NCBI GenBank assembly: GCA_025464735.1
Contig: JAODMX010000190.1
Span: 1-7,799 of the forward strand
DNA: 7,799 bases
Direction: 5' to 3'
DNA from: Frondihabitans sp.
GTDB taxonomy: Bacteria; Actinomycetota; Actinomycetes; Actinomycetales; Microbacteriaceae
Shown: piece by piece, positions 1 through 5,993 of the stretch
Numbering within the stretch: position 1 is the first letter of the stretch
Layout of the letters: the number at the start of each line of letters is the position of its first letter
Made by a program: the position numbers and the translations under genes
The notes under the pieces: generated by a model
What the model was told of the DNA's origin: nothing
The model's database searches: none
What the model saw: only the letters and a program-made list of their open reading frames with translations

Positions 1-737
1 AGGCGATGCAGGGCGTCACCAAGAAGCTCGGGCTCTCGTATGGCTATCTCGGTGACCCCGCCAATATGTGGCGGCTGTTCTGGACCTTTTACTCCCAGCT
101 CGGTGGCACCATGTCCGCCAACTCGAAGAAGTTCACCTTTGATCGTGACGCCTTCATGAAGGCGCTCGAGACGATGCAGAAGCTCCTCGGCAGTGGGATA
201 GCAAACCATCGCTCCGACGACGGCTTCTCCTTCTCCGCATTCAGCGCGGGGCAGTCGGGGGAGATGTTCGACGGGGTATGGGATCTCTCGGCCCTTCAAG
301 CAACCAAGGTTCCTCTCGATGCTTCGCCGATCCCCAACCTCTTCGGGACGGGAATCTCGGCGGTCTGGGGCGACTCGCACTCGTTCGTTCTCCCGCACCC
401 TACGCACGTCGACGAGAGCCGCCGTGAGGACGTCTACGAGGCGGTGTCACTCATCCTGAAATCATCGCTGACCTGGGCCCACGGGGGACATACGCCAGCG
501 TTCCAGCCGATCGTCCACGAGGCCGCCTTCAAGAAGCTCGAACCCAACGGGCACTACGCCGAGACCGCCACCTACCTGCACTACGACCCGGCGATCGCCT
601 TCGCCGGCTCGGGATCGAACTGGCAGAGCCAGTTCGGCCAAGCCGTCCAGGCCGCCCTCATGGGAACCGGGAGCGCCAAAGACGCAATGGACAACTTCGA
701 TTCTCTGACCACGACGCTTGCGCGTCAGACCCTTTAG
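1..737 (+). CDS. ABC transporter sugar-binding protein, family 1 (C-terminal part; 5' end outside window)
   Basis: This is the C-terminal part of an extracellular solute-binding protein of a CUT1-type carbohydrate importer, which captures the sugar outside the membrane and hands it to the two permeases encoded next. The frame is open from the window edge (first whole codon at 3), and the ATG at 6 is probably internal because no N-terminal signal peptide or lipobox follows it. About 244 residues are visible of a usual 400-450. Family-like segments include the aromatic-rich hinge region (MWRLFWTFYSQLGG), a stretch like the family's 'G..aM...G.W' region (GEMFDGVWDL), and the late 'A..F' helices (HEAAFKKL, FGQAVQAAL) ending in a helical tail. 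The stop is 11 bases before the first permease, so it belongs to the same operon. The family is fairly sure from the tail and the context; the substrate cannot be predicted. The signal peptide and promoter should lie upstream of the window. Confidence 0.85.
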   Translation, partial: AMQGVTKKLGLSYGYLGDPANMWRLFWTFYSQLGGTMSANSKKFTFDRDAFMKALETMQKLLGSGIANHRSDDGFSFSAFSAGQSGEMFDGVWDLSALQATKVPLDASPIPNLFGTGISAVWGDSHSFVLPHPTHVDESRREDVYEAVSLILKSSLTWAHGGHTPAFQPIVHEAAFKKLEPNGHYAETATYLHYDPAIAFAGSGSNWQSQFGQAVQAALMGTGSAKDAMDNFDSLTTTLARQTL

Positions 738-748
738 AGGCGGAAGTC

Positions 749-1681
749 ATGACTACGGAAACCCTGACCCGTTCAACTCTTCGCGCACCCACGAAGCCAG
801 TCCCGCGAAAGCGGCGGAACCGCCAGCTCATCGGCTGGCTCTACGTCGCACCATTCGTCGTGTTCTTCGCGATGTTCCTCGTCTGGCCGACGTTCTACGG
901 CCTCTACCTGAGCCTCACCGACGGCAACCTGGCGACCAAGGTCGCTCCGGTCTTCGTGGGCCTCACCAACTACGCCGATGCGCTCGGCGATCCACTGGTG
1001 TGGCGAACCCTAGGTAACACGTTGTGGTTTACGGTCATCACGACAGTGCCACTGGTGGTCCTGTCACTGGCAGCGGCACTTCTCATCAACGCCAAGCTGA
1101 AGGGCACGTGGTTCTGGCGTCTGTCCGTCTTCATGCCCTATCTGCTGGCGTCGACGGTGGTCAGCCTGATCTTCGTCTGGCTGTTCAACCCCGATCTCGG
1201 GCTGGTCAACGCTGGTCTCAGCGTCTTCCACATCACCGGACCGGCCTGGCTGCAGGATCCGAACACGGCCATGATCGCAGTGGCGATCGCCACCGTTTGG
1301 TGGACGATCGGATTCAACTTCCTTCTGTATCTCGCCGCGCTCCAGAACATCCCAGAGAGCATTCTGGAAGCTGCGTCGGTGGATGGAGCGGGCCGGCGGC
1401 GGCAGATCTTCTCGATCATTTTGCCGCTCCTGGGCCGGACGACGGCGCTCATCGTTGCTCTCCAGGTCTTGGCGTCGGTGAAGGTCTTCGACCAGATCTA
1501 TCAGATGACCGGTGGCGGCCCGAATGACTCGACGCGATCCGTCCTGGAGTATGTCTACGACAGCGGCTTCTCGAACTATCGCCTCGGATACGCGTCGGCG
1601 ATCTCCTACATCTTCTTCGCAATCATTCTCGTTCTGTCCCTCATCCAAGTCAGCATCTTCTCGAGGAGGTCGAGCCGATGA
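749..1681 (+). CDS. Carbohydrate ABC transporter permease, MalF/UgpA type
   Basis: This is the first of two integral membrane subunits forming the channel of the importer. The 310-residue product has a basic cytoplasmic N-terminus (KPVPRKRRNR, residues 16-25) and six apparent hydrophobic segments at about residues 27-50, 90-114, 125-147, 174-198, 231-253 and 280-304. The EAA loop that contacts the ATPase is intact: E207-A-A, then D212-G-A and a downstream ILPLL. The late TGGGPNDST motif is typical of the MalF/UgpA/LacF side of the family. The length is normal for the shorter LacF/UgpA-like members, without the large periplasmic insertion of enteric MalF. The start is supported by AGAGG at 736-740, eight bases before the ATG. 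It lies 11 bases after the binding-protein gene and overlaps the next permease by four bases (ATGA), indicating translational coupling. The family is sure; the transported sugar is unknown. Confidence 0.95.
   Translation: MTTETLTRSTLRAPTKPVPRKRRNRQLIGWLYVAPFVVFFAMFLVWPTFYGLYLSLTDGNLATKVAPVFVGLTNYADALGDPLVWRTLGNTLWFTVITTVPLVVLSLAAALLINAKLKGTWFWRLSVFMPYLLASTVVSLIFVWLFNPDLGLVNAGLSVFHITGPAWLQDPNTAMIAVAIATVWWTIGFNFLLYLAALQNIPESILEAASVDGAGRRRQIFSIILPLLGRTTALIVALQVLASVKVFDQIYQMTGGGPNDSTRSVLEYVYDSGFSNYRLGYASAISYIFFAIILVLSLIQVSIFSRRSSR
1663..1669 (+). promoter_or_regulatory. Strong ribosome binding site for the second permease
   Basis: GAGGAGG lies eight bases before the ATG at 1678 and inside the last codons of the preceding permease. 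It is the best Shine-Dalgarno match at any gene start in the window. It fixes the start of the second permease and probably keeps the two subunits in balance despite the four-base overlap. Confidence 0.8.
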
Positions 1682-2580
1682 CCACCGCGGCCGTCAACCG
1701 ATCCACCGCCCACACCGCCTCTGCAGCTTCGCTCAGCCGCGATCGGCGCCCTCGTCGCGTCGATGCCGGGCGAGTCATCGCCTACGTCGTACTCGGGTTG
1801 CTCGCCCTCATCTGGCTGACGCCATTCCTGTGGGCGATCAACACGTCTTTCAAATCGGAGGCCGACGCCTCAGCCAGCCCCGTGACCATCCTGCCGGCCC
1901 ACGGGTACACGGCCGACGCGTACAAGCTCATCTTCCAATCCGGATCCGTTCCAGTCTGGATGATGAACAGCGCGATAGTAGCGATTGCAGTGACGGCCTT
2001 CACGTTGATCGTCTCGACGCTCGCGGCGTACGCCTTCTCGCGGCTTGTCTTCCCGGGCAAGAAGGTCCTCTTCGCCGTCACGATCGGGTCGATCATGATC
2101 CCGACGCAGATCTTCGTCGTGCCTCTCTTCGACGAAATGCGCGCGCTCCACCTCGTTGACACGTATTGGGGCGTCATCCTCCCGCAGGTCATCTCGCCGG
2201 TCATGATCTTCGTGCTCAAGCGATTCTTCGACGACGTCCCGAAGGAGCTGGAAGAAGCTGCCCTGATGGATGGCGCGAGCCGACTCCGGATCTTCGCCCA
2301 GATCGTCTTGCCGCTGTCTCGGCCGATCATCGCCGCGGTCGGAATCTTCGTGTTCATCGGGGCGTGGAACAACTTCCTCTGGCCGTTCATCGTCACAAAC
2401 AACCCGGCCCTGATGACCCTTCCGGTTGGGTTGCAGACAGTGACCCCGGGCTATGGCGTCACGTTCGCCCTGCAGATGGCGGAGGCGATTCTTGCGGCGC
2501 TGCCGCTGATCATCGTCTTCATCCTCTTCCAGCGGCAGATCATCCGAGGGATCTCCACTACCGGCATCGCCGGAGCATGA
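1678..2580 (+). CDS. Carbohydrate ABC transporter permease, MalG/UgpE type
   Basis: This is the second membrane subunit of the importer and the partner of the permease just upstream. The 300-residue product starts with a hydrophilic Arg/Ser/Ala-rich tail of about 33 residues, followed by hydrophobic segments at roughly residues 34-60, 94-123, 130-150, 163-184, 217-238 and 268-290. The EAA loop is complete, with E193-A-A, D198-G-A and IVLPLSRPI following. The WNNFLWPFI segment in the fifth helix is the usual MalG-family signature, and length and helix order are normal. Its ATG overlaps the upstream stop by four bases and has a very good ribosome binding site at 1663-1669. The next gene starts 35 bases after the stop. 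No ATPase gene follows, so the pair presumably works with a shared ATPase encoded elsewhere, as is common for actinobacterial sugar importers. Confidence 0.95.
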   Translation: MTTAAVNRSTAHTASAASLSRDRRPRRVDAGRVIAYVVLGLLALIWLTPFLWAINTSFKSEADASASPVTILPAHGYTADAYKLIFQSGSVPVWMMNSAIVAIAVTAFTLIVSTLAAYAFSRLVFPGKKVLFAVTIGSIMIPTQIFVVPLFDEMRALHLVDTYWGVILPQVISPVMIFVLKRFFDDVPKELEEAALMDGASRLRIFAQIVLPLSRPIIAAVGIFVFIGAWNNFLWPFIVTNNPALMTLPVGLQTVTPGYGVTFALQMAEAILAALPLIIVFILFQRQIIRGISTTGIAGA

Positions 2581-2602
2581 GCTGGACCCATTCATCACCG
2601 AG

Positions 2603-2608
2603 AGAAAG
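2603..2608 (+). promoter_or_regulatory. Ribosome binding site deciding the dehydrogenase start
   Basis: AGAAAG lies seven bases before the ATG at 2616. An alternative in-frame ATG at 2577 overlaps the permease stop (ATGA) but has only GGAG one base away, which is too close to work well. It would also add 13 residues (MSWTHSSPRERIS) that do not look like the start of this enzyme family. The site therefore favours 2616, although coupled initiation at 2577 cannot be excluded. Confidence 0.55.
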
Positions 2609-2615
2609 AATCTCC

Positions 2616-3632
2616 ATGACCATCACAGCCCCAGCACCCCTCCTCCGTGGAAAGGGAGAGATCGCGATCGTCGACCGGGAGTACCGCGACCCGGGAGTCG
2701 GTGAACTTCTCATCGCAGTGAGGGCGAACGCGCTGTGCGGCACCGACCGGAACTTCTTCGTCAACGGGTCGCCGACAGTGTCAGGTCATGAGGCTGCCGG
2801 AGTCGTCGTCGCGGGGGGACGGGACACAACGCTGGCACCGGGAACCCGCGGCGTCGTCTTCCTGATGGACTATTGCGGCACCTGCCGAAGCTGCCGTATC
2901 GGCGCAACCAACCAGTGCCTCGCGAAGCGCGCTGACATGGGCATCAACACCGACGGCGGTTACGGGCCCTACGAGATCGTTCACGAGAGCAACTTCTTCC
3001 CCATCACCGACGACATCGACTTCCCGACGGCGACGATGTTGCTCGACGTGATGGGAACAAGTGGACACGCGATCGCTCGCGCGCGACTCGTGCGCCCCGA
3101 CGTCGAGTCGATCTATATCTCGGGAGCAGGGCCGATCGGACTCGGACTGCTGGTGATGTCGAAACTCACCTTCGGAGACCAGATGCCGGTCTTCATCAGC
3201 GACGTCTCCGCTTGGAGACGCGACTTCGCATCCACGTTCGGCGGTGTTCCAATCGATGCCACCGACGCGTCGATGATGAAACAGGTCGGGCGACCGGATA
3301 TCGCGTTCGACTCGTCGGGCAAGGCGATCGCCAGGAGAGGAGCCCTCGACGTTCTTGCGCAACGGGGCGTTCTCGTGTGTGTGGGTCACGGCGAGACGCT
3401 GACACTGGACGTGTCGAACGATTTGCTCGCCCCGGAGCACGCTGTCCTCGGGAGCGAGTACTTCCGGTTCGACGAGCTGGCGGCGAATCTCGATCTGCTT
3501 CAGAAACACCAAGACATCGTGTCGCGCGTCATCACGCACCGTCTTCCTATCCATCGTTTGGATGAGGCGTTCGACCTCTTCCTCGGCGGCGAGACCGGCA
3601 AGGTCGTTGTGGTGCAAGGCGGTGAAGAGTGA
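2616..3632 (+). CDS. Zinc-dependent medium-chain alcohol/polyol dehydrogenase
   Basis: This cytoplasmic enzyme of the medium-chain dehydrogenase superfamily, probably acting on a sugar or polyol hydroxyl with NAD(P)+, has 338 residues, which is normal for the family. The GroES-like N-terminal domain carries the catalytic zinc site: C41 in CGTD, then H58-E59 in GHEAAG, with D144 a possible further ligand. The structural zinc lobe is complete: C87, C90, C93 and C101. The Rossmann domain follows with GAGPIG at 170-175 and an acidic residue, D196, at the end of the second strand, which suggests NAD+ preference. It resembles the sorbitol/threonine dehydrogenase-like branch, but the substrate cannot be assigned. 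It lies 35 bases after the permease and overlaps the next gene by four bases (GTGA), so it is part of the importer operon and likely acts on the imported compound or a product of it. The start is chosen from the ribosome binding site at 2603-2608. Confidence 0.92.
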   Translation: MTITAPAPLLRGKGEIAIVDREYRDPGVGELLIAVRANALCGTDRNFFVNGSPTVSGHEAAGVVVAGGRDTTLAPGTRGVVFLMDYCGTCRSCRIGATNQCLAKRADMGINTDGGYGPYEIVHESNFFPITDDIDFPTATMLLDVMGTSGHAIARARLVRPDVESIYISGAGPIGLGLLVMSKLTFGDQMPVFISDVSAWRRDFASTFGGVPIDATDASMMKQVGRPDIAFDSSGKAIARRGALDVLAQRGVLVCVGHGETLTLDVSNDLLAPEHAVLGSEYFRFDELAANLDLLQKHQDIVSRVITHRLPIHRLDEAFDLFLGGETGKVVVVQGGEE

Positions 3633-4630
3633 CCTCCGTGAGCGGCCGAACGCGGGTTGCCGTCGTAGGCACGGGGAACTGGGGCCGGCAGCATGCGCGT
3701 ATCTTCTCCCGACGACTCGACACGGAGCTCGTCGCGATCGTTGGGCGCACACCGAGCCGGACGGAAGAGCGAGCTGCCGAATACGAAGCGACCGCGTACA
3801 CGGATCTGGACGAGATGCTGGCCACGGCGAGACCGGACCTCGTCACGGTGTGTTTGCCTAACGAAGGTCACTACGAGACGACGCTTCGCCTGGTTGACAG
3901 CGGGGTTCCGCTGCTCGTCGAGAAGCCGCTTGTCTTCTCGATGGACGAGGCGGACGAACTTCTCCGGCGAGCAGAGTTACGTGAGTCATTCTTCGCGATC
4001 AACTTTAATCACCGCTTCGCGGAGCCGTTCGTCCGAGCGAAGTCGTTGATCGATGCGGGTGAGTTGGGAGAGACGGTGTTCGCGACCTGGCGATTCGGCG
4101 GCGAAGCAAACCACGGCACGTCGCCCGACGCCAACATCATCGAGACGCAGTGCCACGGATTCGACATGCTCGAACACCTTGTGGGCCCGATCGCGTCGGT
4201 CGCTGCCCAGGTGACAAATATGACCTATGGTGCCCGGAGCACAGTAGCCATCGCCGTCGAGTTCCAGGGCGGTGCGGTCGGTACCCTGCTGGGTTCCTAC
4301 GACTCCTCCTATGCCTACCCCGATTCGCAACTCGTCGAAATTAACGGGACGCGGGGTCGCCTGGTCATCCGCGACACCGTTCGGGAGCTCTCGTTCTCCC
4401 GGATCGGCGATGAGACCGAGTCGGTGTGGCGTGCAGGCTATTTCAACGACGAGGCTCGCAGCTTTCACGCGACGTTCGATCGCCATGTCGATCAGATTCT
4501 CGTGGCCCTGCGCGCCGGGCTTCAACCCCCCGTTCACGCTGCCGCCGGAAGACGAGCCCTGAGTCTGGCAGTGGACTCTGTTGAGTCGCACCGGAGCGGT
4601 CGTCGGATCCAGACCACGCCGCGCTCCTGA
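3629..4630 (+). CDS. Gfo/Idh/MocA family NAD(P)-dependent sugar oxidoreductase
   Basis: This cytoplasmic sugar dehydrogenase-type enzyme has a Rossmann domain followed by an alpha/beta substrate domain. The 333-residue product has the dinucleotide motif GTGNWG at 14-19, the family's EKP motif at 98-100 (K99 is the expected catalytic lysine) and H176 in the ETQCHGFDML segment. The position four residues before this histidine, usually Asp, is E172 here. After the second strand comes G39-R40-T41 instead of an acidic residue, which leans towards NADP(H). The GTG start at 3629 overlaps the upstream TGA, with AAGG at 3616-3619 nine bases away; a second in-frame GTG at 3638 is a possible alternative three codons later. 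It is the last gene of the plus-strand operon, ending 38 bases before a large inverted repeat. The family is sure; whether it oxidises or reduces, and what, is not known. It could be an inositol, glucose-fructose or keto-sugar dehydrogenase-like enzyme. Confidence 0.92.
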   Translation: MTSVSGRTRVAVVGTGNWGRQHARIFSRRLDTELVAIVGRTPSRTEERAAEYEATAYTDLDEMLATARPDLVTVCLPNEGHYETTLRLVDSGVPLLVEKPLVFSMDEADELLRRAELRESFFAINFNHRFAEPFVRAKSLIDAGELGETVFATWRFGGEANHGTSPDANIIETQCHGFDMLEHLVGPIASVAAQVTNMTYGARSTVAIAVEFQGGAVGTLLGSYDSSYAYPDSQLVEINGTRGRLVIRDTVRELSFSRIGDETESVWRAGYFNDEARSFHATFDRHVDQILVALRAGLQPPVHAAAGRRALSLAVDSVESHRSGRRIQTTPRS

Positions 4631-4658
4631 TCGCGTAGCCGAGTGAATATCGTGCCGG

Positions 4659-4672
4659 GTCGACGCGTCGAC
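4659..4672. repeat. 14-bp perfect palindrome between the convergent operons
   Basis: GTCGACGCGTCGAC is identical to its own reverse complement. It overlaps the first five bases of the left arm of the larger inverted repeat at 4668-4738, so the two structures cannot form fully at the same time in one RNA. It could be a small hairpin, a protein-binding site or chance in GC-rich DNA. Confidence 0.6.
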
Positions 4673-4738
4673 GCACCCCCTTTCGGACCAACTGCGCCGC
4701 AGATGCGGCGGCCGCTTGTCCGCTCGGGGGTGCGTCGA
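4668..4738. terminator. Nested inverted repeat, probable bidirectional terminator
   Basis: Three nested stems share a centre near 4703. The outer arms are 13 bp and perfect (TCGACGCACCCCC at 4668-4680 with its complement at 4726-4738). A middle stem of 5 bp joins 4684-4688 to 4718-4722. An inner stem of up to 7 bp joins 4695-4701 to 4704-4710, or 5 bp with a six-base loop. The element fills the space between two convergent stop codons (4630 and 4751), exactly where a terminator serving both strands is expected. There is no T-run on either side, so it is not a textbook intrinsic terminator; hairpins without a U-tract are often proposed as terminators in actinobacteria. The inverted repeat is directly visible; its function is inferred. 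Confidence 0.65.
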
Positions 4739-4750
4739 TGCCTGGGCGCG

Positions 4751-5947
4751 TCAGCGCGCGATCGGGTCGCCGAAGTCGGGGATGGGCAACCGGGCGCCAT
4801 GCTGCTTCGCCGACTCATGCGCGATGATGCCGGGCAGCGTATAGCGCGCAGCCACCCAGGCGTTCACCGGTGGCAGCGTGCCGTCGACGACGGCGCGGAC
4901 GAAGTCGTCGACCAGGAAGTGATGGCTTCCCTCGTGGCCGCTCGGCACACCGCGGTACTCCTCGGGCAGCCGGCTGGTGTCGTGCACCTCGGCGTATCCG
5001 GAGACGAAGGCGTCGCGGAGCTCGGGCGCGACGTTCGCGAGTCGCGGGTCGTCGTGCGAGAGCGTCGGCTTTGTGGTGATCTGGTCGCTGACATCGTGGA
5101 CGTCATGCTTGTCCTGCCACACGCTGACCGTCGCCAGCTGCTCGAAGCTTCCCTCCGTGCCGAAGAAGCGGAAGCGGGACTCCCGGATCTGTGACGGATA
5201 GCCGACGCGGCGCATCTCGTTCGTGCGCATGACGCCACCGTTGTCCAGTTCGAAGAGAGCGCTCGCGTTCGAGAAATCATTGCCGAACTGGCTCACTTCT
5301 TTGTCGAACACGCCGTCGTCGCGGTCGTCCTTGACGCCGATGCAACTGACGCTGACCGCGTGCCCGGGGATTGCCCCGAGCACGCCGCCGATCGCATGCG
5401 TCGGATAGAGCATCGGAGGGTAGCTCGCGGTCTCTTTCCACGACTCGCCCCCGCTGTACTGGTACGCGGCGTAGAACCCGAGGTCCATGTCGTGGACGTA
5501 GTCACCCTCGGAGTAGAAGATCCGGCCAAATGCGCCCTCCGCGACCTTGTTTCTGGCGAAGATCGTGGCGGGGTTGTAGTAGCTCGTCTCGCCCATCATG
5601 TAGGTGAGCCCCGTCTCCCGGACGGCCTCGATGATGGCGGCGATCTCGTCCGCGGAGATCGCCATGGGCACCGCGGAGTAGACATGCTTGCCGGCGCGAA
5701 GTGCTCGCTCGACGAGCGGGCCGTGCGTCCAGCGCTGCGTGAAGATGGCGACGGCGTCGACGTCGGACTCGAGCATCGCGTCAAAATCGGCGACCGCTCC
5801 TGCCAGATGCTCGCGTTCCACGAGCTCCTGGGCGCGTTCCGAAACCAGATCGGTGACCGTCACGCGCTCCACGTCAGGGTGGATGGAGAACAGCTTCGCG
5901 AACTGCCCGGCGAACTGCCCGGCGCCGATCATGCCAATGGATACCAT
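4751..5947 (-). CDS. Divergent Gfo/Idh/MocA-fold protein, GH109-like (possible NAD-dependent glycosidase)
   Basis: This 398-residue protein starts with a Rossmann domain (GAGQFAGQFA, residues 8-17) and has D33 at the end of the second strand, suggesting NAD. The family's EKP motif reads A92-V93-P94, so the usual catalytic lysine is absent. Other motifs are E120 in GETSYY, Y150 and H152 in GDYVHDMD, Y181 and H184 in YPTH, then GHEGSHHF (337-344) and IPDFGD (389-394). This set resembles the NAD-dependent glycoside hydrolases of family GH109, in which the EKP position is also without lysine and a Glu, a Tyr-x-His pair and a Tyr-Pro-Thr-His stretch line the active site. I therefore infer a glycoside-cleaving or glycoside-oxidising enzyme, but a plain oxidoreductase is possible. 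The start is supported by AAAGG at 5954-5958, six bases before the ATG. It follows the binding-protein gene by 46 bases and is the last gene of the minus-strand operon. No signal peptide is visible, so it should be cytoplasmic. Confidence 0.9.
   Translation of the reverse strand: MVSIGMIGAGQFAGQFAKLFSIHPDVERVTVTDLVSERAQELVEREHLAGAVADFDAMLESDVDAVAIFTQRWTHGPLVERALRAGKHVYSAVPMAISADEIAAIIEAVRETGLTYMMGETSYYNPATIFARNKVAEGAFGRIFYSEGDYVHDMDLGFYAAYQYSGGESWKETASYPPMLYPTHAIGGVLGAIPGHAVSVSCIGVKDDRDDGVFDKEVSQFGNDFSNASALFELDNGGVMRTNEMRRVGYPSQIRESRFRFFGTEGSFEQLATVSVWQDKHDVHDVSDQITTKPTLSHDDPRLANVAPELRDAFVSGYAEVHDTSRLPEEYRGVPSGHEGSHHFLVDDFVRAVVDGTLPPVNAWVAARYTLPGIIAHESAKQHGARLPIPDFGDPIAR
5901..5924. repeat. 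Perfect 12-bp tandem duplication inside the nucleotide-binding motif
   Basis: AACTGCCCGGCG occurs twice without a gap. On the minus strand it encodes the doubled AGQF-AGQF of the Rossmann motif of the GH109-like protein (residues 9-16). The reading frame is kept and the motif spacing still looks normal. Confidence 0.8.
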
Positions 5948-5974
5948 GTGTGACCTTTCTAAGGGGTGGTGTTG

Positions 5975-5987
5975 GTGACGGTGTCAC
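5975..5987. other. Small stem-loop in the intercistronic gap of the minus-strand operon
   Basis: GTGAC and GTCAC form a 5-bp stem with a three-base loop in the 46-base gap between the binding-protein stop (5994) and the next start (5947). The sequence GTCACGA also repeats directly at 5983-5989 and 5993-5999. No T-run follows on the transcribed strand, so a full terminator is unlikely. It could stabilise the upstream mRNA or mean nothing. Confidence 0.3.
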
Positions 5988-5993
5988 GACTCG

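Noticed and set aside
1870..2598. A 242-codon minus-strand frame opposite the second permease
   Set aside because: Its composition is extremely rich in Asp, Glu and Arg, as expected from the complement of hydrophobic membrane codons, and it shows no domain or plausible ribosome binding site.
2166..2615. A 150-codon upstream extension of the zinc dehydrogenase frame into the second permease gene
   Set aside because: The extension overlaps a well-supported permease in another frame, its product is low-complexity and Arg/His-rich, and a ribosome binding site supports the start at 2616.
2581..2615. A possible internal promoter or operator between the second permease and the zinc dehydrogenase
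   Set aside because: The gap is only 35 bases and shows neither convincing -35/-10 elements nor a palindrome, so transcription from the upstream operon promoter is the simpler reading.
2781..3752. A 323-codon open frame on the minus strand opposite the zinc dehydrogenase
   Set aside because: It lies antisense to a gene with complete zinc-site and Rossmann motifs. Its product is Arg/His-rich without recognisable domains, which is typical of a GC-rich shadow frame.
4659..4715. Cluster of six- and eight-base restriction palindromes (GTCGAC twice, ACGCGT, GCGGCCGC) resembling a cloning polylinker
   Set aside because: The sites fall inside the natural inverted repeats of a GC-rich intergenic region between convergent genes, and no vector-like sequence flanks them.
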